Shown piece by piece: positions 46,443 through 54,745 of a stretch of DNA of 64,000 nucleotides (positions within the stretch are counted from its first letter, which is position 1; every line of letters begins with the position of its first letter). Position numbers and translations under genes: made by a program. The stretch is from Sellimonas caecigallum. GTDB taxonomy: Bacteria; Bacillota; Clostridia; Lachnospirales; Lachnospiraceae. The stretch is from NCBI RefSeq assembly GCF_019754295.1, contig NZ_VIRV01000013.1:1-64000 (forward strand). The letters are read 5' to 3'. The notes beneath the pieces were generated by a model. That model was not told where the DNA came from. It worked only from the letters and a program-made list of their open reading frames with translations, and made no database searches.

Positions 46443-47601
46443 TTTCATCCTCCTTCCCGTGGATTGGAAGCGTCACGGTAAACCGCGTCTCCCTATCATC
46501 ACTTTTCGCATGGATCGTACCGCCGTGAAGTTCCACGATTTCTTTTGCGATAGCAAGTCCAAGCCCCGCTCCGCCTGTCTGACTGGATCGGGATTCGTCC
46601 GCCCGGAAAAATTTTTCGAAAATATGGGAAAGCTTCTCCTCCGGTATCCGTTCTCCTTCGTTGGCAAAGACAATCCTTGCATCCTTTTCGTCCTGGGACA
46701 GCCAGATACGTATTACCGTCCCTTGCCTGCAGTAAGAAATAGCGTTTCGAAGCAAGTTGTCAAATACTCTGGCCATCTTGTCCGGATCCGCCTTCACAAT
46801 AATATCTTCGTCAAAATCCACCTCGCACACGAGATCCCTTCCCTGGAGTACACCATACAGCTCGTCTGCGATCTGCTCCAACATCCTGCTGAGATTCAGC
46901 TCCGTCTTCTCAAGAATAATATCCTGCGCGTTAAACCGCGTGATCTCAAAAAATTCCCCGATCAGCTCGCCTAGCCGCATCGCTTTTTCCAGGGAAATCT
47001 TCGTGTACTTGCAGCGCTCTTCCACCGGCATCTCCGGGTGGGATTCCAGCATGGTCAGATACGCCACAATACTTGTAAGCGGTGTCTTCAGATCATGGGC
47101 AAGAAAGACGACCAGCTCGTTTTTCTTCCGTTCCGCCTCCTGCATCTCACGCTCCTGCCTCTCAAGCGTATATTTGATACTGTTGAGTTTCTTTTCGATG
47201 GGCTGGAGCTCCGTGATCAGATGGATCGGATCGCTGGATTCCGAGACAATGTTTTCAATACCGTCCTCCACCTGTTCGAGATACTTCATCATTTTTGACA
47301 GAGCAATATAGAAAAAAAGCGCAAACAGTCCGAGAAATCCCAGTATCATAAAGAAGTTTTTATTGTCGCCCAGTACTCTCCAGTACAGATTGATGGCAAC
47401 TTCCTCTTTGACATGGAAAAATTTCAGTACGCCGATAAATACCTCCGAGAAATCATCGTTGTATACTCCATCGATGATATACTCCAGAAGGAATCCTCCG
47501 ACAAGAACCGTAAGCGCTGTAACAAACACCGTCTGCAGCAAAATGCTCAATTTCAGTTTCCTGTATTTACTTTTTTTCAGTCTGCCCGGTCTATTCTTCA
47601 A
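46402..47601 (-). CDS. VanS-like sensor histidine kinase
   Basis: 399 residues. Two membrane spans (about 20-42 and 82-102) flank a ~38-residue extracytoplasmic loop. Kinase core: H box VVFLAHDLKTPLTSIVAYL (about 165-183), N box VFDNLLRNAISYC, G1 FANEGERIPEEKL, G2 TGGAGLGLAIAKEIVELHGG. Starts with TTG, overlapping the regulator gene by 11 bp, with GGGG about 7 nt upstream. Closest in style to VanS kinases, but no vanH/A/X genes are here. The stimulus is unknown. Confidence 0.9.
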   Translation of the reverse strand: MKNRPGRLKKSKYRKLKLSILLQTVFVTALTVLVGGFLLEYIIDGVYNDDFSEVFIGVLKFFHVKEEVAINLYWRVLGDNKNFFMILGFLGLFALFFYIALSKMMKYLEQVEDGIENIVSESSDPIHLITELQPIEKKLNSIKYTLERQEREMQEAERKKNELVVFLAHDLKTPLTSIVAYLTMLESHPEMPVEERCKYTKISLEKAMRLGELIGEFFEITRFNAQDIILEKTELNLSRMLEQIADELYGVLQGRDLVCEVDFDEDIIVKADPDKMARVFDNLLRNAISYCRQGTVIRIWLSQDEKDARIVFANEGERIPEEKLSHIFEKFFRADESRSSQTGGAGLGLAIAKEIVELHGGTIHAKSDDRETRFTVTLPIHGKEDESEIHTHGGRSLRS

Positions 47602-48283
47602 CCTTATACCCCACTCCCCAGACAGTCTTGATAAAATCGGATTTTCCTGTCGGGCCGCTCATCTTCTCCCGCAGATGCCGGATATGTACCATGACTGTAT
47701 TATTGCTGTTTTTATAATACTTTTCATGCCAGACATTTTCAAACAGCTCTTCCGAACTGATGACTTTCCCTCTGTTTTCACAGAGAAGCCAGAGAATATC
47801 AAATTCAATGGGTGTAAGCGTGAGCGTCTTTTCATTGTAAATACATTCGTGGGAATTCCGGTCCAGGAAAAGACCTGCAAAATCAATGACATTGCTTTCC
47901 GCTCTTGTCCCCTCATTGTATTTTGTATACCGTCTGAGCTGAGCCTTTACCCTTGCCACCATCTCCAGAGGATTGAACGGTTTGGCGATATAATCGTCCG
48001 CCCCCAGGGTAAGCCCTGTGATCTTATCCATGTATTCCGTCTTTGCCGTCAGCATGATAACCGGAAATGTGTACTTTTCTCTGATTTTTTTCAGAATCGT
48101 AAATCCGTCAATATCCGGCAGCATCACATCCAGAAGCGCCAGATCAATCTTTGTGGACTCTATACAGGCAAGCGCTTCCTCGCCTGTATAGAATTTCAAA
48201 ACCTCATACTGATCATTTTTCAAATACAACTCGACAACATCGGCTATTTCCTTTTCGTCATCCACAACCAGAATATGATTCAT
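47591..48283 (-). CDS. VanR-like OmpR-family response regulator
   Basis: 230 residues. Receiver domain (about 1-115): acidic pair VVDDEKE, phospho-acceptor Asp in LALLDVMLPDIDG, Lys in YIAKPFNPLEMV. Winged-helix DNA-binding domain (about 130-230): LTPIEFDILWLLCENRGKVIS and MVHIRHLREKM. AAGGGG spaced 6 nt from ATG 48283 favours it over ATG 48289. First gene of a four-gene overlapping operon with kinase, SbcD-like nuclease and ATPase. Confidence 0.93.
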   Translation of the reverse strand: MNHILVVDDEKEIADVVELYLKNDQYEVLKFYTGEEALACIESTKIDLALLDVMLPDIDGFTILKKIREKYTFPVIMLTAKTEYMDKITGLTLGADDYIAKPFNPLEMVARVKAQLRRYTKYNEGTRAESNVIDFAGLFLDRNSHECIYNEKTLTLTPIEFDILWLLCENRGKVISSEELFENVWHEKYYKNSNNTVMVHIRHLREKMSGPTGKSDFIKTVWGVGYKVEE

Positions 48284-48314
48284 ATACATCCCCTTCTTGA
48301 CTTTATCCCCTTAT

Positions 48315-49706
48315 TTACAGATCACAGTTGTTTACTGTTCTTGGGAACGGAACCACGTCACGGATGTTTGACATACCTGTAAGGTACATCACGCACCGTT
48401 CAAATCCAAGGCCAAACCCTGCATGCCTTGTGGAACCGTATTTGCGCAGATCCAGATAGAACTGATATTCATCCGTATCCATTCCAAGCTCTTTCATTCT
48501 GTTGTAGAGCTTGTCATAGTCATCCTCCCTCTGGCTTCCGCCAATGATCTCTCCGATCCCAGGTACAAGGCAGTCCACTGCTGCCACTGTCTTTCCGTCG
48601 TCATTGAGCTTCATATAGAAGGCTTTGATGTCCTTCGGATAGTCTGTGACAAAGACCGGACGCTTGAACACTTCTTCTGTAAGATAGCGTTCATGTTCTG
48701 TCTGAAGATCAATGCCCCATTCCACTTTATACTCGAACTTATCATTGTTCTTTTTCAGGATATCTACCGCTTCCGTGTACGTCACTTTTGCGAAATCGGA
48801 TTCAGCTACATTGTGAAGTCTGTCAAGCAGTCCTTTGTCGATGAACGAGTTGAAAAATTTCATCTCTTCCGGAGCGTTCTCAAGCACATAGTTGATGATA
48901 TATTTCAGCATTGCTTCCCCGAGATCCATCGTGTCTTCCAGGTCTGCAAACGCCATCTCCGGCTCCACCATCCAGAATTCGGCTGCGTGGCGGGTCGTAT
49001 TGGAATTCTCTGCCCGGAATGTCGGTCCAAATGTATATACATCACGGAATGCCTGGGCATATGTCTCTGCGTTGAGCTGTCCGCTTACTGTAAGGCTTGT
49101 GTGTTTTCCAAAAAAATCTTTGGTGTAATCGATCGTTCCATCTTCGTTCTTCGGCGGATTCTCCAGATCCAGCGTTGTAACCTGGAACATCTCTCCCGCA
49201 CCTTCGCAGTCACTTCCCGTGATCAGCGGCGTATGCACATATACAAATCCTCTGTCCTGAAAGAACTGGTGGATAGCGTATGCGATCAGAGAACGTACCC
49301 GGAACACCGCCTGGAATGTGTTTGTCCTCTGCCGCAGATGTGTCATTGTCCTAAGATATTCCAGTGTATGGCGCTTCTTCTGAAGCGGGTAATCCGGCGC
49401 AGATGCACCTTCCACAACGATCTCTTCTGCCTGAATCTCAAAAGGCTGCTTTGCCTGTGGTGTTGCCACAAGTGTTCCCTTGACGATCAAAGCTGCCCCT
49501 ACGTTTAATTTGGAGATCTCTTTAAAATTCTCCATCGTATCGTGGTAAACTACCTGGATCGTCTCAAAGTAAGACCCATCATTTATCACAATAAATCCAA
49601 ACGCTTTGGAATCACGGATGCTTCTTACCCATCCGCCGATTGTCACTTTCTGATCCAGATATGTCTGAGTGTCTTTGTATAATTCTCTGACTGTTATCAA
49701 ATCCAT
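48315..49706 (-). CDS. asnS: asparaginyl-tRNA synthetase
   Basis: 463 residues. N-terminal OB-fold anticodon domain ([22 protein letters not shown], about 20-41), then class II core: [20 protein letters not shown] (motif 1), [21 protein letters not shown] (motif 2), and [16 protein letters not shown] (motif 3). Attaches Asn to tRNA-Asn. No T-box in its short leader. It lies 31 bp upstream of the VanR-like gene with no terminator seen. Confidence 0.97.
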   Translation of the reverse strand: MDLITVRELYKDTQTYLDQKVTIGGWVRSIRDSKAFGFIVINDGSYFETIQVVYHDTMENFKEISKLNVGAALIVKGTLVATPQAKQPFEIQAEEIVVEGASAPDYPLQKKRHTLEYLRTMTHLRQRTNTFQAVFRVRSLIAYAIHQFFQDRGFVYVHTPLITGSDCEGAGEMFQVTTLDLENPPKNEDGTIDYTKDFFGKHTSLTVSGQLNAETYAQAFRDVYTFGPTFRAENSNTTRHAAEFWMVEPEMAFADLEDTMDLGEAMLKYIINYVLENAPEEMKFFNSFIDKGLLDRLHNVAESDFAKVTYTEAVDILKKNNDKFEYKVEWGIDLQTEHERYLTEEVFKRPVFVTDYPKDIKAFYMKLNDDGKTVAAVDCLVPGIGEIIGGSQREDDYDKLYNRMKELGMDTDEYQFYLDLRKYGSTRHAGFGLGFERCVMYLTGMSNIRDVVPFPRTVNNCDL

Positions 49707-49758
49707 TTTCCTTCCCTCCAGAGTCTGCCAAATCTTCGGCCATTTTTATTATCTACCT

Positions 49759-49767
49759 ATTATATCA
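49759..49767 (-). promoter_or_regulatory. extended -10 promoter of asnS
   Basis: TGATATAAT on the minus strand, about 53 bp before the asnS start; weak -35. Confidence 0.5.
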
Positions 49768-49809
49768 TGCTTTATCAAAGATTACATCAGTTAATTTCTC
49801 AAAAAAACA

Positions 49810-49838
49810 ATGACGCACCCTGCCTGTTCTGTTATAAT
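49810..49838 (+). promoter_or_regulatory. promoter of the ArsB/SLC13-type transporter gene
   Basis: ATGACG (49810-49815), 17-nt spacer, TATAAT (49833-49838) with an extended TG, 35 bp before the ATG. Confidence 0.6.
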
Positions 49839-49873
49839 TCTCAGTGGAAAAATAAGAATACAAGGAGCATACT

Positions 49874-50971
49874 ATGATTCAGAAAATAACCAATTTTTTA
49901 AAAAAAGATATTGTTTTGTCTATCTCCATGTGCCTTGCCATTTTCTCTTGCTTTGTTTCGCCTCCGGGGCCTGACTACCTGAAATATATCGATTTCCATA
50001 CCCTCATCCTGCTCTTTTGTCTGATGCTGGTTATCGAAGGGCTGAACGAAGAATCCTTTTTTCAATATACCGGGAACCGGATTCTTTCCGTTGTAAGCAC
50101 CACAAAAGGGCTTGTCTTTTCCCTTGTGTTTTTTTGTTTTATCAGCAGTATGATTATCACAAATGACGTGGCGTTGATTACCTTTGTGCCATTTGGCCTC
50201 ATGCTTCTTGGAGCTTCCGGGATGCAGGCCTCCGTCTGCCTTACCGTAACTTTGATGACTGTTGCTGCAAACCTTGGCAGCATGTTTACCCCCATCGGGA
50301 ATCCTCAAAATCTCTATCTGTTCTCCCTGTCAGGGATGGATTTAAAGAGCTTTTTTTCCTTGATGCTGCCATATACGTTGGCTGCTGCCGGACTTCTTAT
50401 TTTGTTTGTCTTTCTCGGCTTCCGTCAGACGAAGACAAAACTGAAATTAAAAACAACAGGAACGATCGATTTTCATAAAATCCCCTTGTACCTTTTCCTG
50501 TTTGCACTTTGCATCCTTACCGTAGCGAAACTGATGCCTCATATAATTCTGCTTGCCGTCACATGCTGCTGCATTTTTTATAAGAAACGGAATCTGTTTC
50601 GGAGAATTGACTATACGCTGCTTCTTACCTTCATTTTCTTCTTTATTTTTGTTGGAAATTTGAAGCACCTGGAATGGCTGCATCAGGCACTTTTAAATAT
50701 TCTGGCTGGTCATGAAAGGATGTTCTCCATCGCTGCCAGCCAGGTCATCAGCAATGTTCCTGCCGCCATGCTCCTATCCGGATATACGGATCAGATCCAG
50801 GAACTGATCATCGGTACAAATATCGGCGGTCTTGGAACGCTTATCGCATCGATGGCAAGTCTGATATCATACCGCCAGATAGCTGCACGCTATCCGAAGC
50901 AGAAGAAGCAATATCTTCTCACATTTACGATTGTCAATGTTATATTTCTCGGAGTTTTGCTTCTGATCTAA
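49874..50971 (+). CDS. SLC13/ArsB-type ion transporter superfamily permease
   Basis: 365 residues with about ten hydrophobic spans. Family-like sequences are MIITNDVALITFVPFG (about 95) and NLGSMFTPIGNPQNLYLF (about 137), where ion and substrate sites lie in related transporters, repeated late as SQVISNVPAAMLLSGYT and NIGGLGTLIASMASLI. Members carry Na+, dicarboxylates or arsenite; the substrate here is unknown. GGAGCAT precedes the ATG. Ends 4 bp from the convergent large gene. Confidence 0.82.
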   Translation: MIQKITNFLKKDIVLSISMCLAIFSCFVSPPGPDYLKYIDFHTLILLFCLMLVIEGLNEESFFQYTGNRILSVVSTTKGLVFSLVFFCFISSMIITNDVALITFVPFGLMLLGASGMQASVCLTVTLMTVAANLGSMFTPIGNPQNLYLFSLSGMDLKSFFSLMLPYTLAAAGLLILFVFLGFRQTKTKLKLKTTGTIDFHKIPLYLFLFALCILTVAKLMPHIILLAVTCCCIFYKKRNLFRRIDYTLLLTFIFFFIFVGNLKHLEWLHQALLNILAGHERMFSIAASQVISNVPAAMLLSGYTDQIQELIIGTNIGGLGTLIASMASLISYRQIAARYPKQKKQYLLTFTIVNVIFLGVLLLI

Positions 50972-50975
50972 AATT

Positions 50976-53480
50976 CTACTTTGTATATCCGATATAGGTA
51001 TTTCCTGCCGGTTTTGTCATCTCATCCATCCTTTCCAGAGTAACGGTCTTCTCAGATTGAGATGCCACATCAAAGTAGGTCACGGTCGTCTTGTCATAGC
51101 CTGTCAGCAGAACTGCATTTCCATTCCCGGTCAGAGCGGCCACCGGAATCCCTTGTCCGACAAGATACGTTATCTGTTCTGCTGTGCAGTCGGAAAGTTC
51201 CAGCGCTTCGCCTGCTACTGTACTGTTGATATGGTCAATGACAGACTCTCCGTCTTTTATATCCTGAAATTCCACATTTAATTTCTGAAGTTGCATGATG
51301 ATCCTCATGCATGTCTCCAGAGCATTCTCCCCTTCTTTTACGGCTGTGTCCCCCAGTTCTGAGATCTGATAGGAAACCGGCTTATTGCCGCGTTCATATA
51401 CGTAGGCCAGTCTGGATGTAACGGCCACTCCGTCCATATCATCCGCCTTTTTTACCGCATATCCCGCATTCTGGTAGATCCCTTGAAGCTTTCCAAATGC
51501 GTAGACATAGTACGTCCCCTTCTTTTCCGCGGAGTCAAATGACAAGGTCATTTGTCCCTCCGTCATAGAAAACTTCGGCTGCAGAATCTTCGGCGATGTG
51601 TCCTCAATCCCATCCTCATAGGCAAGTCTTATCTGCGTCCCTCTGGTTTCGCTTGTATAAGAATCCAGATAAATATTGCTCTCTTCTCTTTCTTCGTTGT
51701 TCGTAATATAGTCCGCGGCCACATAGTTGTATGTGTTTCCACTCTTTACGGCCCGCTTCAGAGTCGCCATATCGTCTTCAAAGACAACTTCCAGTACAAA
51801 GACATTGTTCTCCTGGTATGTTTTGACCGTCTCATTTCTCTGATTTCGGATTTCCAGTTTATACATCGGGACAACGGTCTCGCCCGAGGCCGTCACTCCC
51901 AGATCTCCCTGCTTTGCTGTTCCATAGACAAAGTCATTCCGGATAAATCCAAGCGGCCTTATACTCTCGTTTTCTCCTGCCGTGACTTTATAGCCTTTTC
52001 CTGTAGCAAGATTGAGCACTTCGATCTCTGTGGCACTGTTGATCTCTCCTTTTTTCTGATATGCCAGCAAATGTCCGTCCTGTGAACTTACATACTGTCC
52101 CTGGTCGAGACTCTTCACAAGAGTTTTTCGCGTATCATGGATCAGATCCAGCTCATAGAGCGTTCCGTCCTGCATAACATAAAGTTTTCCGCTTGTATTG
52201 CTGTAATATACAAGTTTGCCCGGATCACTCCCCAGCACTTCATGAGATTTCGTGCTCGGTATAAACACAATCTCCTCCACTGAGTTTTTGTTGATATCAT
52301 AATAGTAAACCGCGACCCCAACCTTTCCTTCCTGAGGTCCTCTGTTCACGTATCCGGTCACAGTAAAGGTGGTGCTTCCATCCTGATCCATAGACACAAG
52401 CTGGATACTGTGATGATCCAGGCTGTTTCTCACATCCTGATTTTCCGCGTTGGCATAGCTGAATACACAAGAAAGATGATCTTCCTCTTTGTTATAGTTC
52501 CAGAGCTCCCGCTCCTGTACAAAGGAGACGACTGTTCCCTCTTTGTTAACCAGATAGTCCACATCCGGATCCGTTACCCCAAGCAAGATTCCGTCTTCTG
52601 TGAGATTTTGCTTGTTGCCGTCAAAAAGCTGGTTCATTGTTCTTTCGTAATCCAGCAGATACATCTGTCGGTTTTCTGAGTAACGAACCCGGAAAAATTC
52701 CTTTATATTGTACCTGTCTGTCTCATTGATTTCCCCTTTACAGTTAACCTGATAGCTCAGAAGAATGGACATGTACTGAGAATTGGCCTCCATGACCTCC
52801 CACTGTACATCCCCTACGATTTCCGGCGAAAGCCCGCTCCATGTGATGTGATCAAAATCAGAGTGGATGTTTACCGTCTGGAAGGTGGAGTTGTCGCCTT
52901 CGCTGCTCGGTTCCAGGTCAGCTTTGAGCTCCTGTGCCGCTTCGGCGTCCATCTCTTTTTCGTGGAAATTTTTCACATAGCCCATACATTTGTCCATGTT
53001 CCAGTCCGAAGAGTCGTCAATTCTCGTATAGTAGTAAGCTCGCTCTTCTCCTTCGAAATGCAGTGTTACCCTCAGAAATCTTTCCCCATCTGCCAATACT
53101 TTCTGCGGAACCGTGATCTCGACCGTGTCTTCCAGTGACTTGATCTTTCCAGAGTACAGATTCTTGCGCCCGTCTATGGAAAAGATCTCGTATTCTGCAG
53201 ACTGGGGTTTCTTGTCTGTATCCTGGATCCGCATCTTTACAGTTCCATTTTCCACCGGTGTTACTGCGCCTCTCATAGTGGCAAGATCCATATCACTTAC
53301 ATACCCGTTCTGCCCATTGATCTCATAGTCCCCATAGACAAAGGAAACCCTCGGAAGTGTCGCACTGCCGATATCTGATGTCAGATCTTCATTATCTTTA
53401 TTTGTGATATAGCTGAACACGAGGATTGCCAGGATGAACACACCCGCAAGCACTCCTGCATGTATGACTTTTGTTTTCAT
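50976..53480 (-). CDS. large membrane-anchored protein with papain-like pseudo-domain
   Basis: 834 residues. One N-terminal span (about 6-24) anchors a large extracytoplasmic part. The middle (about 240-690) has many short beta repeats with an S/P-DG style that suggest a propeller. The last ~110 residues look like a C39-type peptidase fold (GESVIDHINSTV, YLVGQGIPVAALTG, AVLLTGYDKTTVTYFDVAS), but the expected catalytic His before AV is Asn (GNGNAVLLTGY), so activity is unlikely. Family not recognised with confidence. GGGGAG is spaced 6 nt from ATG. Confidence 0.7.
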   Translation of the reverse strand: MKTKVIHAGVLAGVFILAILVFSYITNKDNEDLTSDIGSATLPRVSFVYGDYEINGQNGYVSDMDLATMRGAVTPVENGTVKMRIQDTDKKPQSAEYEIFSIDGRKNLYSGKIKSLEDTVEITVPQKVLADGERFLRVTLHFEGEERAYYYTRIDDSSDWNMDKCMGYVKNFHEKEMDAEAAQELKADLEPSSEGDNSTFQTVNIHSDFDHITWSGLSPEIVGDVQWEVMEANSQYMSILLSYQVNCKGEINETDRYNIKEFFRVRYSENRQMYLLDYERTMNQLFDGNKQNLTEDGILLGVTDPDVDYLVNKEGTVVSFVQERELWNYNKEEDHLSCVFSYANAENQDVRNSLDHHSIQLVSMDQDGSTTFTVTGYVNRGPQEGKVGVAVYYYDINKNSVEEIVFIPSTKSHEVLGSDPGKLVYYSNTSGKLYVMQDGTLYELDLIHDTRKTLVKSLDQGQYVSSQDGHLLAYQKKGEINSATEIEVLNLATGKGYKVTAGENESIRPLGFIRNDFVYGTAKQGDLGVTASGETVVPMYKLEIRNQRNETVKTYQENNVFVLEVVFEDDMATLKRAVKSGNTYNYVAADYITNNEEREESNIYLDSYTSETRGTQIRLAYEDGIEDTSPKILQPKFSMTEGQMTLSFDSAEKKGTYYVYAFGKLQGIYQNAGYAVKKADDMDGVAVTSRLAYVYERGNKPVSYQISELGDTAVKEGENALETCMRIIMQLQKLNVEFQDIKDGESVIDHINSTVAGEALELSDCTAEQITYLVGQGIPVAALTGNGNAVLLTGYDKTTVTYFDVASQSEKTVTLERMDEMTKPAGNTYIGYTK

Positions 53481-53500
53481 TCATTACTCCCCTTTTCTTC

Positions 53501-54637
53501 TTAAAGAAGTCTGCCAATGGCAGGCTTAACATGTAAAAACTCTTCACACGCTTTTATTTTATCCTGATTCTGCGCCTTTCTTCCTGTTTTTACCGCACGT
53601 ATCAAAATATTTTTCGGAGTATGCTCCATGTCGATAAATTCCAGTATCTGCGCATCATACCCCGCTTTTTTCAGGTATTCCGCACGAAGCGCGTCCGTCA
53701 CAAGCGCTGCCATTCGTTCCTTTATCAGACCGTATGACAAGATCGGCTCTAATATATCATTGTGTATCTGCCTGTTCAGCTCGTGCTGGCAGCACGGGAC
53801 TGACAAGATGACCTTTGCGTTCCACCGCACAGCTTTCTCGAGTGCATAGTCAGTAGCTGTATCACATGCGTGAAGTGTGACAACCATATCGACCTCTGTC
53901 ATGCCGTCGTACTGTGCAATATCTCCTGTAAGAAAGCGCAGTTTCTCATACCTGTACTTTTGTGCAAGTTCGTTGCAGTGGCGGATCACATCTTCCTTCA
54001 GATCCAGTCCCACGATCCGAATATCATACTTTTTCATCTCGTGGAGATAATGATAGAGAGCAAATGTCAGATAAGACTTCCCACACCCAAAATCAAGGAT
54101 TGTGATCTCTCCGTCTTTCTGAAGCTTCGGCAGAATATCTTCGATGAATTCCAGATAACGGTTGATCTGCCGGAACTTGTCAAATCTGGAGCGGACGATC
54201 TTCCCCTCCTGTGTCATAACCCCAAGATCTCTGAGAAATGGAATATCCATTCCCTCCTTGAGAATGTACTGCTTTTCCCTGTTGTGCGACAGATCCGCCT
54301 TCACACTCTCCGGTCTTTTTACCTGTTTTTTCCGTATAGTCACTTTTCCTTTTTTGCTCACAAGGATCGTGACAGACTGCTGCTCCATATCGATCTGCAT
54401 CTGGCGAAAGAACTCCATCCATTCCATGGTCCGCTCTATGGCTTCCTCGGCCTCCAGGTTTTCGTGAAAGACCTGCTTTCCTCTGTGTTCCTCAAACTGG
54501 AAGCAGAGAACATCCTGTCTGAGTACAGGTCTGATCTTTACTTTTTTCGTCTCGCCGGCTGTCCTCGGATTGCTTAAGACCGCCGCCAAAAGCTTTATGC
54601 AAAACACCTCTTTAAGACACTCTCTTAATTCTGTCAT
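53501..54637 (-). CDS. class I SAM-dependent methyltransferase
   Basis: 378 residues. A ~150-residue N-terminal domain of unknown type is followed by a Rossmann methyltransferase: SAM motif I ITILDFGCGKSYLTFALYHYL (about 178-198), acidic motif II VGLDLKEDV, and VTLHACDTATDYAL plus VPCCQHELNRQ, which recall the METTL25/GSTCD-type group. The substrate is unknown, RNA being plausible. AAAGGA fits ATG 54637 better than the longer frame. 20 bp upstream of the 834-residue gene's start, so likely cotranscribed. Confidence 0.85.
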   Translation of the reverse strand: MTELRECLKEVFCIKLLAAVLSNPRTAGETKKVKIRPVLRQDVLCFQFEEHRGKQVFHENLEAEEAIERTMEWMEFFRQMQIDMEQQSVTILVSKKGKVTIRKKQVKRPESVKADLSHNREKQYILKEGMDIPFLRDLGVMTQEGKIVRSRFDKFRQINRYLEFIEDILPKLQKDGEITILDFGCGKSYLTFALYHYLHEMKKYDIRIVGLDLKEDVIRHCNELAQKYRYEKLRFLTGDIAQYDGMTEVDMVVTLHACDTATDYALEKAVRWNAKVILSVPCCQHELNRQIHNDILEPILSYGLIKERMAALVTDALRAEYLKKAGYDAQILEFIDMEHTPKNILIRAVKTGRKAQNQDKIKACEEFLHVKPAIGRLL

Positions 54638-54702
54638 TTTTCGGCATTCCTTTCTCTTTCTATGATACATTATTGTAATGCGTATTTATGCAAAACGCAA
54701 GG

Positions 54703-54736
54703 AAGGATATGATAAAATCTTTCTTATCATATCCTT
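54703..54736 (-). terminator. hairpin after the large histidine kinase gene
   Basis: A 13-bp perfect stem (54703-54715 with 54724-54736); the T-run is weak on both sides, so it may also act as an mRNA end protector. Confidence 0.5.
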
Positions 54737-54745
54737 TCCCCTGCA

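Noticed and set aside
46402-48283. Vancomycin resistance cluster
   Set aside because: The kinase and regulator resemble VanS/VanR, but no ligase, dehydrogenase or dipeptidase genes (vanA, vanH, vanX types) are nearby; such systems are common without resistance genes.
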